The position numbers and the translations under genes were made by a program. From NCBI RefSeq assembly GCF_019431355.1, contig NZ_CP080269.1, positions 2,577,501 to 2,641,500 of the forward strand: a stretch of 64,000 bases of DNA. The letters are read 5' to 3'. This document shows positions 44,012 to 53,900 of the stretch, one piece after another. Positions within the stretch are counted from its first letter, which is position 1, and each line of letters begins with the position of its first letter. Under the pieces are notes generated by a model that was not told the origin of the DNA, did no database searches, and worked only from the letters and a program-made list of their open reading frames with translations. The DNA comes from Paenibacillus sp. R14(2021). Its GTDB lineage: Bacteria; Bacillota; Bacilli; Paenibacillales; Paenibacillaceae.

Positions 44012-44330
44012 TCCGGTTTCCCCCTTTTGGCGCTGCGGCTGCTCGCTTGCCGGCTTGCATCGTCGTGCAGCTGTTCAGCCATGGCTTGGCGGCCGCGCTG
44101 CCTGTTCTGCGCTTGCCGGGACGGTGCTCCAAGGTGCGCACCATCGCGGTAAGCGACTGCTGCATGGCCGCGATCGACTTCATGTTGCCTGCAATGGACT
44201 GTGCCATGCCTGGTGCATAATGCGCGGTATCCGCGACGCTGTCCAGAATGCGGGCTACCGCCTGCTGGCTTCTGGACAACGCATTAAGGAGCGCAATCCG
44301 GGCTTCGCGCTCCTTCTTAAACCCCTCCAT
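43992..44330 (-). CDS. Small helical protein, paralogue 3
   Basis: The protein has 112 residues. The N-terminal 70 are helical (QQAVARILDSVADTAHYAPG; MKSIAAMQQSLTAMVRTLEH) and the tail is basic and Ala/Gly/Arg-rich. The start overlaps the stop of the upstream gene (TAATG). It shares the layout of the two preceding genes: a helix with an A..IL...A pattern, then an SIA..Q.SL helix. No known family; probably one subunit of a surface or spore assembly. Confidence 0.6.
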   Translation of the reverse strand: MEGFKKEREARIALLNALSRSQQAVARILDSVADTAHYAPGMAQSIAGNMKSIAAMQQSLTAMVRTLEHRPGKRRTGSAAAKPWLNSCTTMQAGKRAAAAPKGGNRSGLSRN

Positions 44331-44665
44331 TATGCTTTCTCTCCCATGTCGAAGGGGTTATCGGTCATACCGCCAAATCCACCTGGCGAATCTTCCTCGT
44401 GGCGCAGCGCAGCCTTCAGCACATTCGTCATGCCCATATGGAGCTTCGTCAGCCCTTCAATGACTTCCACAAGCTGCTGATGGACATGCAGCGCCGTCTT
44501 CAGACGTTCCTGCTGCTCCGTGAAGGTACCCGGCGTAACATGATTAATAAGCCACGACCGCACCTTCTCCGCTTCGATCGCTTTCGCCTCCAAAATCATC
44601 GCCACATTCCACTGCAGCTTGGCGGAGGCGTCCAGCATCCTTGTATATGCCGCTTCCCGACTCAT
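44330..44665 (-). CDS. Small helical protein, paralogue 2
   Basis: The protein has 111 residues, nearly all helical. MILEAKAIEAEKVRSWLINH parallels MARVLEAKRHVAVRMAQLVH of the upstream neighbour, and both end in a helix then an acidic EE tail. The C-terminus, GGFGGMTDNPFDMGEKA, is Gly-rich and Met-rich. No signal peptide, no known family. It is the second of three related genes in a row. Confidence 0.65.
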   Translation of the reverse strand: MSREAAYTRMLDASAKLQWNVAMILEAKAIEAEKVRSWLINHVTPGTFTEQQERLKTALHVHQQLVEVIEGLTKLHMGMTNVLKAALRHEEDSPGGFGGMTDNPFDMGEKA

Positions 44666-44691
44666 GTTCCAAAACGCCCCTTTCCTCCGCC

Positions 44692-44979
44692 TTACTCCTC
44701 ATCCTCGTTCGCGAATTCTCTCATGACCGCTGAAATCGTCATCGCTAGCGATTCCTGCAGCTCCGCGATACTGTTCAAATAAGCGACGACGTTCTTCGTC
44801 ACCGCTTGGGAATTGTCCATTAATTTATCGAAGCCGCCAAAGCCGGGATGCTGATCCGGCAGCGCGTGAACGAGCTGCGCCATCCTTACGGCAACGTGGC
44901 GTTTGGCTTCCAGGACACGCGCCATCTGTTCATGGGAATGCGACATATGCTCGACCATTTCCGTTACGATATGCTGCAT
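44692..44979 (-). CDS. Small helical protein, paralogue 1
   Basis: The protein has 95 residues. The ATG at 44979 follows AAGGAGG by 8 nt; the frame is open upstream but without a ribosome site. Two helices, EQMARVLEAKRHVAVRMAQL and VVAYLNSIAELQESLAMTIS, flank HPGFGGFDKLMDNS, and the tail FANEDEE is acidic. It is the first gene of a four-gene set of small proteins (44979 down to 43748). Confidence 0.65.
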   Translation of the reverse strand: MQHIVTEMVEHMSHSHEQMARVLEAKRHVAVRMAQLVHALPDQHPGFGGFDKLMDNSQAVTKNVVAYLNSIAELQESLAMTISAVMREFANEDEE

Positions 44980-45105
44980 GACACCGTCCTCCTTCAACCG
45001 TGGTTCTACCCGGTAAACGGTCACTAACCAGCATATGCGCGGCATTCGCCGCGCGGTACAGCTGGTCGAGCCGGATCGGGATGAACCGGCAGCCAACATC
45101 CCGAA

Positions 45106-46437
45106 TTACAAGCGCTCCGCAACCTGAACATGCGCGATAATCGGCAAACCTTCAGCTAGTGTTCCGAGCTGCCCCGCCGGGAACGGACTTCCCTGCCGCA
45201 GCCCCAAGCCCCAAGCCTCGCCGGCCTTCGCAGTCGTCACCCTTCGCCGAAGCCCGTTTTCCACAATATAAGGCAATCCGCCTGCTTCCGATATTTGCGG
45301 CTGCTGCAGCCACGCCGCTTCCACTGCCTCGGCGGCGATCGGCTCACCCACTGGCCAGCGGCGCAAATCCACCTGTGATAGACGGATGGCGGGCACGGAG
45401 ACAGTGCCTGCAATCGGCCTGCGTCGGCCGTTCTCCACCCAATAGAGCGCAGCCGTCACCCCCCGGACGACAACGCCTTCCGGGAAGAATGAGGTTTCCC
45501 CTTGGCCCGCAAGACCAAGCCCCCTCGCATGTACCTCATGAATGAGCTCGTGGGGATTACCCCATTTATCCATGTAGACATGCAGATTGCGGTCATTCAC
45601 CTCGTTAAACCGCTCGCCGAGCGCTTTCATGCTGACGCTGCCGAAATGATGGATAAACGTATCGCGCGCGGTGACAAGGGAATAGCCCTGTAGGCGAACA
45701 CGGATGCTGAAATCATCGTCCTCATAGTTCCCGATCGCGAAGCCTTCGTCCAAATAGCCCGTTCGGTCCCATAGCTCGCGCCGAAACAGCAGGCAGAAAC
45801 CCTTCAGGCGGTCGGTCCGCTGCCATTTGGCAGGATCATGCACATTGAATCGACGGCCGAAGGACGCGATTTCCTTCTCCGTCGTATACGGTACCTCGAT
45901 CCGCTGATCCCCGCTGATATTGTTGGTGACCGGCCCAACCATGCCGATGCCGGGGTCGCTGTTCAGGCAGGCAAGCAGGTTGCTCAGCCAATTATCCGTA
46001 ACGATCGTATCGTTATTGAGCAGCAGCAGCGACGTGCCTTTGGCCATCATCATGCCGACGTTGACGGCACCCGCGAATCCGCAGTTTCTTTCCAATACCC
46101 GATAACGCACGACTCCGTCGACAGACTGCAAGTAAGCAGCCGTGCCGTCCGAGGACGCATTGTCCACGACGATAATCTCGTAAGCGACGTTCGTATGCTT
46201 ATGAATGCTGGTCAAACATTTCTTCAAGAAATCAACCTGGTTATAGCTGGGAATAATGATGCTGGTTCCGTCGAAATACGTGCCGAAGCGGCTAAGGCCG
46301 ATGCGCGCTCCTTCCTGGTATCCGGCTGCCATTCCTGCCTCGTATCGTACGGTTTTCTTCGCTTTGCGGGCGTTACGCCGTACCTGCTTCTGCCGCTGGC
46401 GCTTTGTACGTCCAAGCTTTCTCATTCTGTCAGCCAT
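45106..46437 (-). CDS. GT2 glycosyltransferase with basic/G-Y head and C-terminal VENG repeats
   Basis: The protein has 443 residues. Residues 1-30 are basic, then YEAGMAAGYQEGARIGLSRF is the G/Y module. Residues 57-300 are a GT-A family 2 domain: TSIIIPSYNQVDFLKKCLTS, IIVVDNASSDGTAAYL and LLLLNNDTIVTDNWL with the metal-binding acid, then NYEDDDFSIRVRLQGY. The C-terminal 130 residues contain two copies of a short module (ALYWVENGRRRPI and LPYIVENGLRRRV) like the YLV.NG.RR.I repeats of surface proteins. It should add sugars, probably rhamnose-like or GlcNAc-type, to a surface protein encoded nearby. The start (46437 or 46425) is uncertain because GGAG abuts the first ATG. Confidence 0.8.
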   Translation of the reverse strand: MADRMRKLGRTKRQRQKQVRRNARKAKKTVRYEAGMAAGYQEGARIGLSRFGTYFDGTSIIIPSYNQVDFLKKCLTSIHKHTNVAYEIIVVDNASSDGTAAYLQSVDGVVRYRVLERNCGFAGAVNVGMMMAKGTSLLLLNNDTIVTDNWLSNLLACLNSDPGIGMVGPVTNNISGDQRIEVPYTTEKEIASFGRRFNVHDPAKWQRTDRLKGFCLLFRRELWDRTGYLDEGFAIGNYEDDDFSIRVRLQGYSLVTARDTFIHHFGSVSMKALGERFNEVNDRNLHVYMDKWGNPHELIHEVHARGLGLAGQGETSFFPEGVVVRGVTAALYWVENGRRRPIAGTVSVPAIRLSQVDLRRWPVGEPIAAEAVEAAWLQQPQISEAGGLPYIVENGLRRRVTTAKAGEAWGLGLRQGSPFPAGQLGTLAEGLPIIAHVQVAERL

Positions 46438-46473
46438 CTCCTTCTCGTTTCTTGCAAGTGTTGGGAGCAGCGG

Positions 46474-47122
46474 TTAAATCGGATATTGCCCTTTTACGAT
46501 GCCGTCTGCCATATGGCCGAAATCCAGTACCGCTTTACCGAGCTCGCCCGCGATTCGGGTGCACAGGATGACAGCGGCTATGCCTGCGGATACAAGCGCT
46601 AAGTCGAAATCGGTTTGCCTGACCTCGCGCATCACGCGTTCAACGTCGCCCGCGCCCTGAACGGGGCTGTCAGCAGCTCGCCGTCGCCGAGCCTTACGAA
46701 GGAGCAGGGCCGCTGCTGATGAATCGCCGATTTCAGCTCGTCGACAACCTGTGCACATCCATGAGCGAACGGCACAACGCACGAAGCTGCTCCGCGCCGA
46801 GCGCGATGACATCCCGCAAGCTCACCTCCGGAAGCAGCAAATGGAGGGGCAACGCCTGCTCCAGCAGCATTTCGCTGCCCTCATACTTGCCGAGCTCATA
46901 CCCGGCTGTATACGCATTCTCATGGTAGCCATCCTTCTTCGCGGAGAAGCCTGTCAGCTGCTCCTGCTGCACGAAACGATTCGAGCCGCGGTTTCGGCCG
47001 CGGCGCTTGATCGAGCCGCCCTTCCGCGCTCTTGTCCCTTTCTTGGATGCAGGCGTCTGCTCCTTTGGCGCGACTGTCGCGCGCGTGCCTATAGACCAGC
47101 CTGCCGCCCGCGGCATACGCAT
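46474..47122 (-). pseudogene. Broken GT-D-fold (DUF1792-like) glycosyltransferase
   Basis: Pieces of one enzyme appear in three frames. A basic head with YHENAYTAGYELGKYEGSEM (G/Y module) leads to VSLRDVIALGAEQLRALCRS. In another frame comes VVDELKSAIHQQRPCSFVRL followed by GDGELLTA, the nucleotide-sugar loop. In a third, VMREVRQTDFDLALVSAGIA and CTRIAGELGKAVLDFGHMAD form the C-terminus. About 100 residues between the last two pieces are missing. Frameshifts plus deletion mean no active product. Confidence 0.75.
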
Positions 47123-47310
47123 TATTCACCCGTGTTCTTATGGATGCGCCTAGCTTCATCAATAACGCGTCCGATTGTTCGGCGTTCATTCATAACGGGA
47201 ATGATGACGGACACGAGTAGATTACCCGATTGCTGCGTCAAAGGCTCCGGGACCGTCGGCGGGCTTCCCGCTCCGGCAGGGCAAGCAGGTCGAAGGGGCG
47301 ATGCACGCAC
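47122..47310 (-). pseudogene. N-terminal fragment of a GT2 glycosyltransferase
   Basis: A 62-codon frame contains LLVSVIIPVMNERRTIGRVI, a clear GT-A family 2 start, and ends after ARRIHKNTGE; no continuation exists in other frames because the GT-D relic begins there. Together with the next feature it shows a deletion joining two glycosyltransferase genes. The stretch 47311-47520 upstream holds no recognisable gene. Confidence 0.6.
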
Positions 47311-47527
47311 ATGCCGCTATCGTCATGCAGCCCCCTGTTCACAGAAGGCGATGAGGAAGCCTTCCGTGCGCGGAATGCCGAATTACGCGCGCCGCCGGAA
47401 AGTTGCCTGGCAGAGGTGCTCCGCTTGGCGATGAAAAGCAGCCTTCCCTTGCACGAAGCTGTTTTTTCTCCACTGGGCTTCATCATCTCTTTCACCACCC
47501 TTAAATCTTCTTGTTACCAGTTAGTGT

Positions 47528-47905
47528 ATGACGTTTGAGAGTAAGAGGAACGGCTGTTGTACGTTAAGGCTGTTGCCTAATCGGCGAATTTACGCCATTG
47601 TACAAGAACTGAATCTATCAATTCCACATATGCTGTCGCTAATAGGAGATGATGTCTACGAATCCAGCTTCGGCCGCAAAGTCACTACCATCGGCGGGAC
47701 CGAATATATTCAGCTTCCGCCTATTTCCGCAAATACTGGAGTGTCGCTTTCAGCAAAAGACTGCTTTGCAATCTGCGTTCCATCGTATACAGAGACCGTG
47801 TATATGTTATTCACGGCGATCCGGGTCCCGTTGCGTCCATTGTGAAATCAGTAAGCCCATGCGCCTCTCAGCTGTGCACGCGCGTCTATTTCAAACGCTC
47901 CTAAC
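47528..47905 (+). pseudogene. Possible decayed plus-strand gene
   Basis: One plus frame reads LIGDDVYESSFGRKVTTIGG (about 47635-47700), and a second frame continues with SASAYFRKYWSVAFSKRLLC and VYRDRVYVIHGDPGPVASIV to a stop just before the terminator at 47908. Both have codon use like real genes. I do not know the family; the frame change suggests a relic with one indel. Confidence 0.3.
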
Positions 47906-47907
47906 GC

Positions 47908-47941
47908 AATAACACCCTGCCGATTTCGGCAGGGTGTTATT
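47908..47941. terminator. Terminator of the giant repeat-protein gene
   Basis: AATAACACCCTGCC / GGCAGGGTGTTATT, a perfect 14-bp stem with a 6-nt loop, 20 bp past the stop at 47961 on the minus strand. The symmetry would also stop plus-strand transcripts. Confidence 0.85.
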
Positions 47942-47960
47942 GTGCTGTGGTCTGCTCTTA

Positions 47961-50900
47961 TTATTGCAAGCCCATTCCGATCCAGTTCACGAGGCCGATC
48001 GGCTCCGGACTAATCCGCGTGCGCACGATGGTCAGCTGGATGGAAGCGGCTGTTTTCTGTTTGATGACGGCGAAGCAGGAAGGCTGATCGGTCGTCGCAA
48101 CGAACACGTACGAGTTGTTCGCAAACGGCTGATCGAAGCCGATCGTAATATCAAGCTGTTCGCCCTGACCTTGGAAGTTATATGGCGCGAGGCCGAACTG
48201 CTGCAGGACGGGCGACTGACGCTTCACGGTCGATACCGGCGTAAAGCTTAACTTATCGGCGCCCACGCTGCCATCCGACAAATTCGCTCCGTCGAGGATG
48301 GGGTTCGCGTCGGCGCTCGCGGCCAGTAGAACGCTCGGCGAGAGATGCTCGGCTGTAATGCTCTGCGGCGCAATCTTGCCGCCTGTTACCGCGCCGTCGG
48401 CCAAATAGGATGTCGTGACGCAGCCGTCTTGCAGCTCGAAGCTCGTTTCCGGCAGAATGCCCGGCGCGAGCTTGTCGGCCGTAATCGCGCCGTTCGCCAA
48501 TGCTTCGGCTGTCACCGCGCCCGGTGCGAGCTTATCGGCCGTGATTGCACCGTTTGCCAGTGCTTCGGCTTCGACTGCGCCCGGCGCCAGCTTATCGGCC
48601 GTGATCGCTCCAATCGCCAGTGCTTCGGCTTCGACTGCGCCAGGAGCGAGCTTATCGGCCGTGATCGCTCCGTTTGCCAGTGCTTCGGCTGTCACCGCGC
48701 CCGGTGCGAGTTTGTCGGCCGTGATCGCTCCGTTCGCCAATGCTTCGGCTGTCACCGCGCCCGGTGCGAGTTTGTCGGCCGTGATCGCTCCGTTCGCCAG
48801 TGCTTCGGCTTCGACTGCGCCCGGCGCCAGCTTATCAGCCGTGATCGCTCCGTTCGCCAGTGCTTCGGCTTCGACTGCGCCCGGCGCCAGCTTATCGGCC
48901 GTGATCGCTCCGTTCGCCAGTGCTTCGGCTTCGACTGCGCCCGGCGCCAGCTTATCAGCCGTGATCGCTCCGTTCGCCAGTGCTTCGGCTTCGACTGCGC
49001 CCGGCGCCAGCTTATCGGCCGTGATCGCTCCGTTCGCCAATGCTTCGGCTTCGACTGCGCCAGGAGCGAGCTTATCGGCCGTGATCGCTCCAATCGCCAG
49101 TGCTTCGGCTTCGACTGCACCAGGAGCGAGCTTATCGGCCGTGATCGCTCCGTTAGCCAGTGCTTCGGCTTCGACTGCGCCCGGCGCCAGCTTATCGGCC
49201 GTTACCGAGCCGCTGCACAGCGCATTGCTTTCAATTGCGCCCGAGATGATGTGGGCCGCCGTGATGGATTTAGCGGCGATTTTGCTCAGCGTCACCGAGC
49301 CCGGCTGCAGATGACTCTCTCCGACGGCTGCGCTTGCCAGCTTCGCTCCCGTAACCGCGCCATCGCCGAGCGTGTTCGTTAATATCGAGCCTTCGCTTAG
49401 TAATATGCCCGTGATCGCGCCCGGAATAAGATGCTCTGCACCGATGGATTTCGGCGCGATTTTGTCCGCGGTGACGACCGCGTACTGGAGCTGCTCCGTT
49501 CCGACTGCGCCATGCGCCAGCTTCGCGCTGTCGACCGCTCCGTCTGCAAGCGCATCGGCACCCACCGCGCCGCTTGCCAGCTTGGAGCTGACGATCGAGC
49601 CGTCGCTCAGCGCTGCCGTCACGACTGCGCCTTCGGCCAGCTTCGTGCTTGTGACTGCAGCATCTCCGAGAGCTGCCTCTCCAACCGCACCGCTTGCCAG
49701 CTTTGCGCTGACTACTGCGCCGTCAGCCAGCGCTTCTGCACCGACTGCGCCATGTGCCAGCTTCGCACTGACGACCGCGCCGTTACCGAGTGCTGCCGTA
49801 CCTACGGCTCCGTCTGCCAGTTTCGCGCTGACCACCGCGCCGTCGCATAATGCTGCTGTGCCAACTGCGCCGCTTGCCAGTTTGCCTTCCGTTATCGCGT
49901 TGTCTTGAATCGCTGCCGTGCCGACAGCGCCAAGTGCTATTTTGATGCCGCTCACTGCGCCGTTACTGAGCGCATCCGCGCCGACCGCACCGACGGCCAG
50001 CTTGGATGCCAGTACGGCACCGTCGCTTAGCGCTTGCGCGCCTACCGCGCCGATAGCCAGCTTCGAGCTTACGACCGCACCTTCGCCGAGCGCTGCCGTA
50101 CCTACGGCTCCATTGGCAAGCTTCGCGCTGATCACTGCACCGTTATTCAGTGCTTCCGATCCGACCGCACCGTTTGCCAGCTTCGAGCTGACCACCGCGC
50201 CCTCGCCGAGCGCCGCCGTGCCTACTGCGCCTTCGGCCAGCTTCGCGCTGACCACCGAACCGTCGCTCAGCGCTTCCGATCCCACCGCGCCGTTTGCCAG
50301 CTTCGCACTGACCACTGCGCCGAATCCGATCGTCTCGGTACCGACCGCACCTGCGGCCAACTTTGCACCGGTTACCGCGCCATCGGCGAGCGCTGCTGTT
50401 ACGACTGCACCCTTCGCCAATTTGGTGCTGATTACCGCACCGTCGCCCAATGCTTCCGCAACGACCGCGCCGCTCGCCAGCTTAGCGCTGACCACCGAGC
50501 TGTTGCCGAGCGCCGCCGTGCTTACTGCGCCTTTCGCCAATTTGGCGCTGACCACCGCGCCGTCGCTCAGCGCTTCGGCACCGACCGCGCCGGCAGCCAG
50601 CTTCGCGCTTACAACCGCGCCGTCGCCAAGCGCCGCCGTGCCAACTGCGCCTTTCGCCAGCTTCGCGCCGACTACCGAACCATCGCTCAGCGCTTCCGTA
50701 CCTACTGCGCCCTTTGCCAGCTTCGCGCTTTCGACCGAGCCGTCGCCAAGCGCCGCCGTGCTTACTGCGCCTTTCGCCAGCTTCGCGCTGACGACCGAAC
50801 CGTCGCCCAGCGCTTCCGTACCGACCGCACCCTTCGCCAGCTTCGCGCTGACGACCGAGCCGTCGCCCAGCGCCGGCGTGCCGACCGCGCCTTTCGCCAG

Positions 50901-53900
50901 CTTCGCGCTGACGACCGAACCGTCGCCCAGCGCTTCCGCGCCGACTGCGCCGCTCGCCAGCTTCGCGCTGACAATCGCGCCGTCGCCGAGCGCCGAAGTG
51001 CCTACTGCGCCTTTCGCCAGCTTGGCGCTAATGACCGCGCCGTCGCTCAGCGCCTCCGTGCCGACAGCTCCGATTGCCAGCTTCGACGATTGCACCGCGC
51101 CGTCGTCGAGCGCATCCGCGCCGACTGCGCCGCTCGCCAGCTTCGTGCTGACCACCGCACCTTCGGCAAGCGCATCGCTGCTGACTGCGCCTGAAACAAT
51201 GTGCGCGCTGGAGATGGAACGGGCCGAAATTTTGCTAAGCGTCACCGCTCCTGCCTGCAGATGGTTCTCGCCGACGGAAGCCAGGCCAAGCGCATCTGGA
51301 CCGACTGCGCCTCTCGTCAGCTTCGCACTGCTTACAGCTCCGTCGACGAGCATCTCGCCGCTGACCGTTCCTCGTTTGAGCTTGCTTCCATGCAGGATAC
51401 CGTCCGGCGCCTTGTCGAACGAAAAGTATTCGGCTGACAGGTGGGCCTGCGTAATCGATCCTTTGCGGATATGATAGCCCTGAATGGATTCGGCTTTCAA
51501 ATGCTTGCCCGCGATCGTTTCCAGCTGAACATGATCGCCGCTAACCGACAGCTGCGCCAGCTTCGAGCTCGTTACCGTCTCCTCGCAAAGCTGCTCCGTG
51601 CCGACGGATTCCGCCGACAAGTGAAGCTGCAGAACGCTGTCGATTTTCAAATGCGAGCTGCCGACCGAACCGTCCGCCAAATGATTGGCATCAATCGCAC
51701 CTGCTGCCACATGCTGTCCCCGCACAGCCGACGACTCAATATTGCGGGCGCCGACGGACTCATTTTGCAGATGATGGCTGGCAATGCTGCCTTCCGCGAT
51801 TTTCGATTCCGTTACCGCGTCCGTGCTGAGATGAAGATCACGAACGCTCCCCGGGGACAAGTGCGCGCTAAAGATCGACTGCTCCGCCAAATGCCGGCTG
51901 TCCACGGCTTCATTCGCCAAATGGCTGCCGTTCACCGCTCCAGCCGCAAGCTTATCGCCCGTGACCGATCCTGCGCCGAGCGCGCCGTTCATGACAGCTC
52001 CCGCCGCCAAATGCTGCTCGCTTACGGCACCGTGCTTCAAGTGGCTGCTTTCGATCACGCCTTTAATTAGATGCTTCCCGTTGACGGCTCCCGCCGCAAG
52101 CTGGTCGCTTGTCACGGAGCCGTTCACCAGCTTCGCCGTCGTTACGCTGCTGTCCGCGAGCTTGCCGGACGTCACCGCGCAGTCGGTCAGCTTATCTGTC
52201 GACACGCTCTCGGGCGACAGCTTAAGCGAGTTCACCACATGATCCGCCAGATGGTGGGAATAGATCGCGCCGGCAGCCAGATGACGCTCCGACACGGATC
52301 CGTTTGCCAGCTTGATGGACTTGATCGCGCCGTCTTGAATTGCGGACGTCTCGATGGAGCCCTCTCTGATATGGGACGCGTCGATGACACCCGGCTGTAG
52401 ATGCAGCGCGGTGATGGCTTCAGCCGAAATCGTCTCTTCGACGACGGCACCCGGCGACAAATGAAAGGCACGGATCGCTTCAGGCGCGATTTTGTCGAAG
52501 GTAATGGACTCATCGGCCAGATGCTTCGTCTGCACCGACAGTTCCGCGAGCTTCTCGCTCGTTACGCTGGCTTCCGCCAACTTCTGCTCGACGACGGACT
52601 CATCCTGCAGCTGCACACGGCCCACGGCCGCGCTGCTGATATGCAGCTGCTTAATCGATCCCGCTGCCAGCTTATGCTCAGTTACGGCGCCTTTGGCCAA
52701 ATGGCCTTCCAATACGCTGCTGACCTGGAGATGCTTCGCTCCGACGGATTTCTCATTCAAATGGCGTTCTTCAATGCTATCGTTAAGCAGCTTATCGCCG
52801 CTAATGCTGAGCCGGCTCAAATGCTTGCCGTGAACAACATCATCCATCAGCTTGCTCGTTGTTATGCTCTTGTCGGCAATCTTGGAGGATGTTACGGCAT
52901 GGTCGACGAGCTTGATTGTCGAGATCGACAGATCCGCCATCTTGGACGTCGAGATCGCCAGATCCTGCAGGTGGTCGGTGCCGATTTCGTGAATGCCGAC
53001 ATGCTGCGCCTTAATTGCTCCTTCTTGAAGCTCTCTTGAGCCGACCGCTTCCTGCGCGATGGCTTCCGAGGTAACGGCCGAGGCCTGCAGCTCTCTTGGT
53101 CCAACCGCGCCTTTGACCAGGTGGCTTGCCGTAATTTCGCCCGCTGCCAAATGCTTCCCGAGCAGAACGCCCGGCGATACATGGTCAGCCAGCAGCAGAC
53201 CTGGCTGCAGATGCTCGGATTCAATGGCGCCGCTGCTTATTTTCTCGCTTGTCACCGCACCGTCGCGCAGCTTGGAGCGCGTTACCGAGCCTTCGGCAAG
53301 CTTCGATGTGGAGACTGCGTCGTTTGCAATGCTTTCCGTGCGGACAGCCGCGCTGCGAATCTTCGCTGTCGTAATCGACTGATCCTCGATCAGCTCCGTC
53401 GTGATAACAAGCGGCTTCAAATGCTTCGCTTCGATGGAGCCCTCCGCGAACTTGTCGGCTTTAATGGTTCGGTCAGCCAGCTTCTCCGAGGTGATGCTGT
53501 TGTCGCGAATTTTTTCGCCGGTGATGGAACGGTCTCTGATCTTCGTGCCGGAAATGGCATTCTTCGTCAGATGGTCGCCCGTGATGGATTCCGAGGCGAT
53601 CTTGGATGCGCCGACGGCGCCTTCCGCGATATGGATGCTTTCAACGGCATAATCCGCAATGGATTTCGAGACCACTGCGCCTGCTTTGATACGGGAAGAA
53701 TCGACCGCGCCATAAGCCAGCTTCTCCGTCGAAACGGCATCATCCGCGATATCGTCAGTATGCACGAACGGAAGCGGAGAATCAGGCATGCGGCGTTCTA
53801 CAATGAACGCTTCCTGCTTCAAGATTTCCTGCTGTAGCAGCTCTTCCAACTGCGCCACATGCAGCGCTTCTTCTTCGTCCGTTTCTACGGATGCTTCTTC

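Noticed and set aside
48481-49200. CRISPR-like array
   Set aside because: The repeats are contiguous, with no unique spacers, and they encode the protein in frame; no cas genes are nearby.
48415-49314. Long plus-strand open frames opposite the repeat protein (also 48345-49382 and 49918-51474)
   Set aside because: They arise because a 60-bp repeat without stops in one frame stays open in others; the translations are monotonous Ala/Ser/Thr or Cys/Arg repeats and no ribosome site precedes them.
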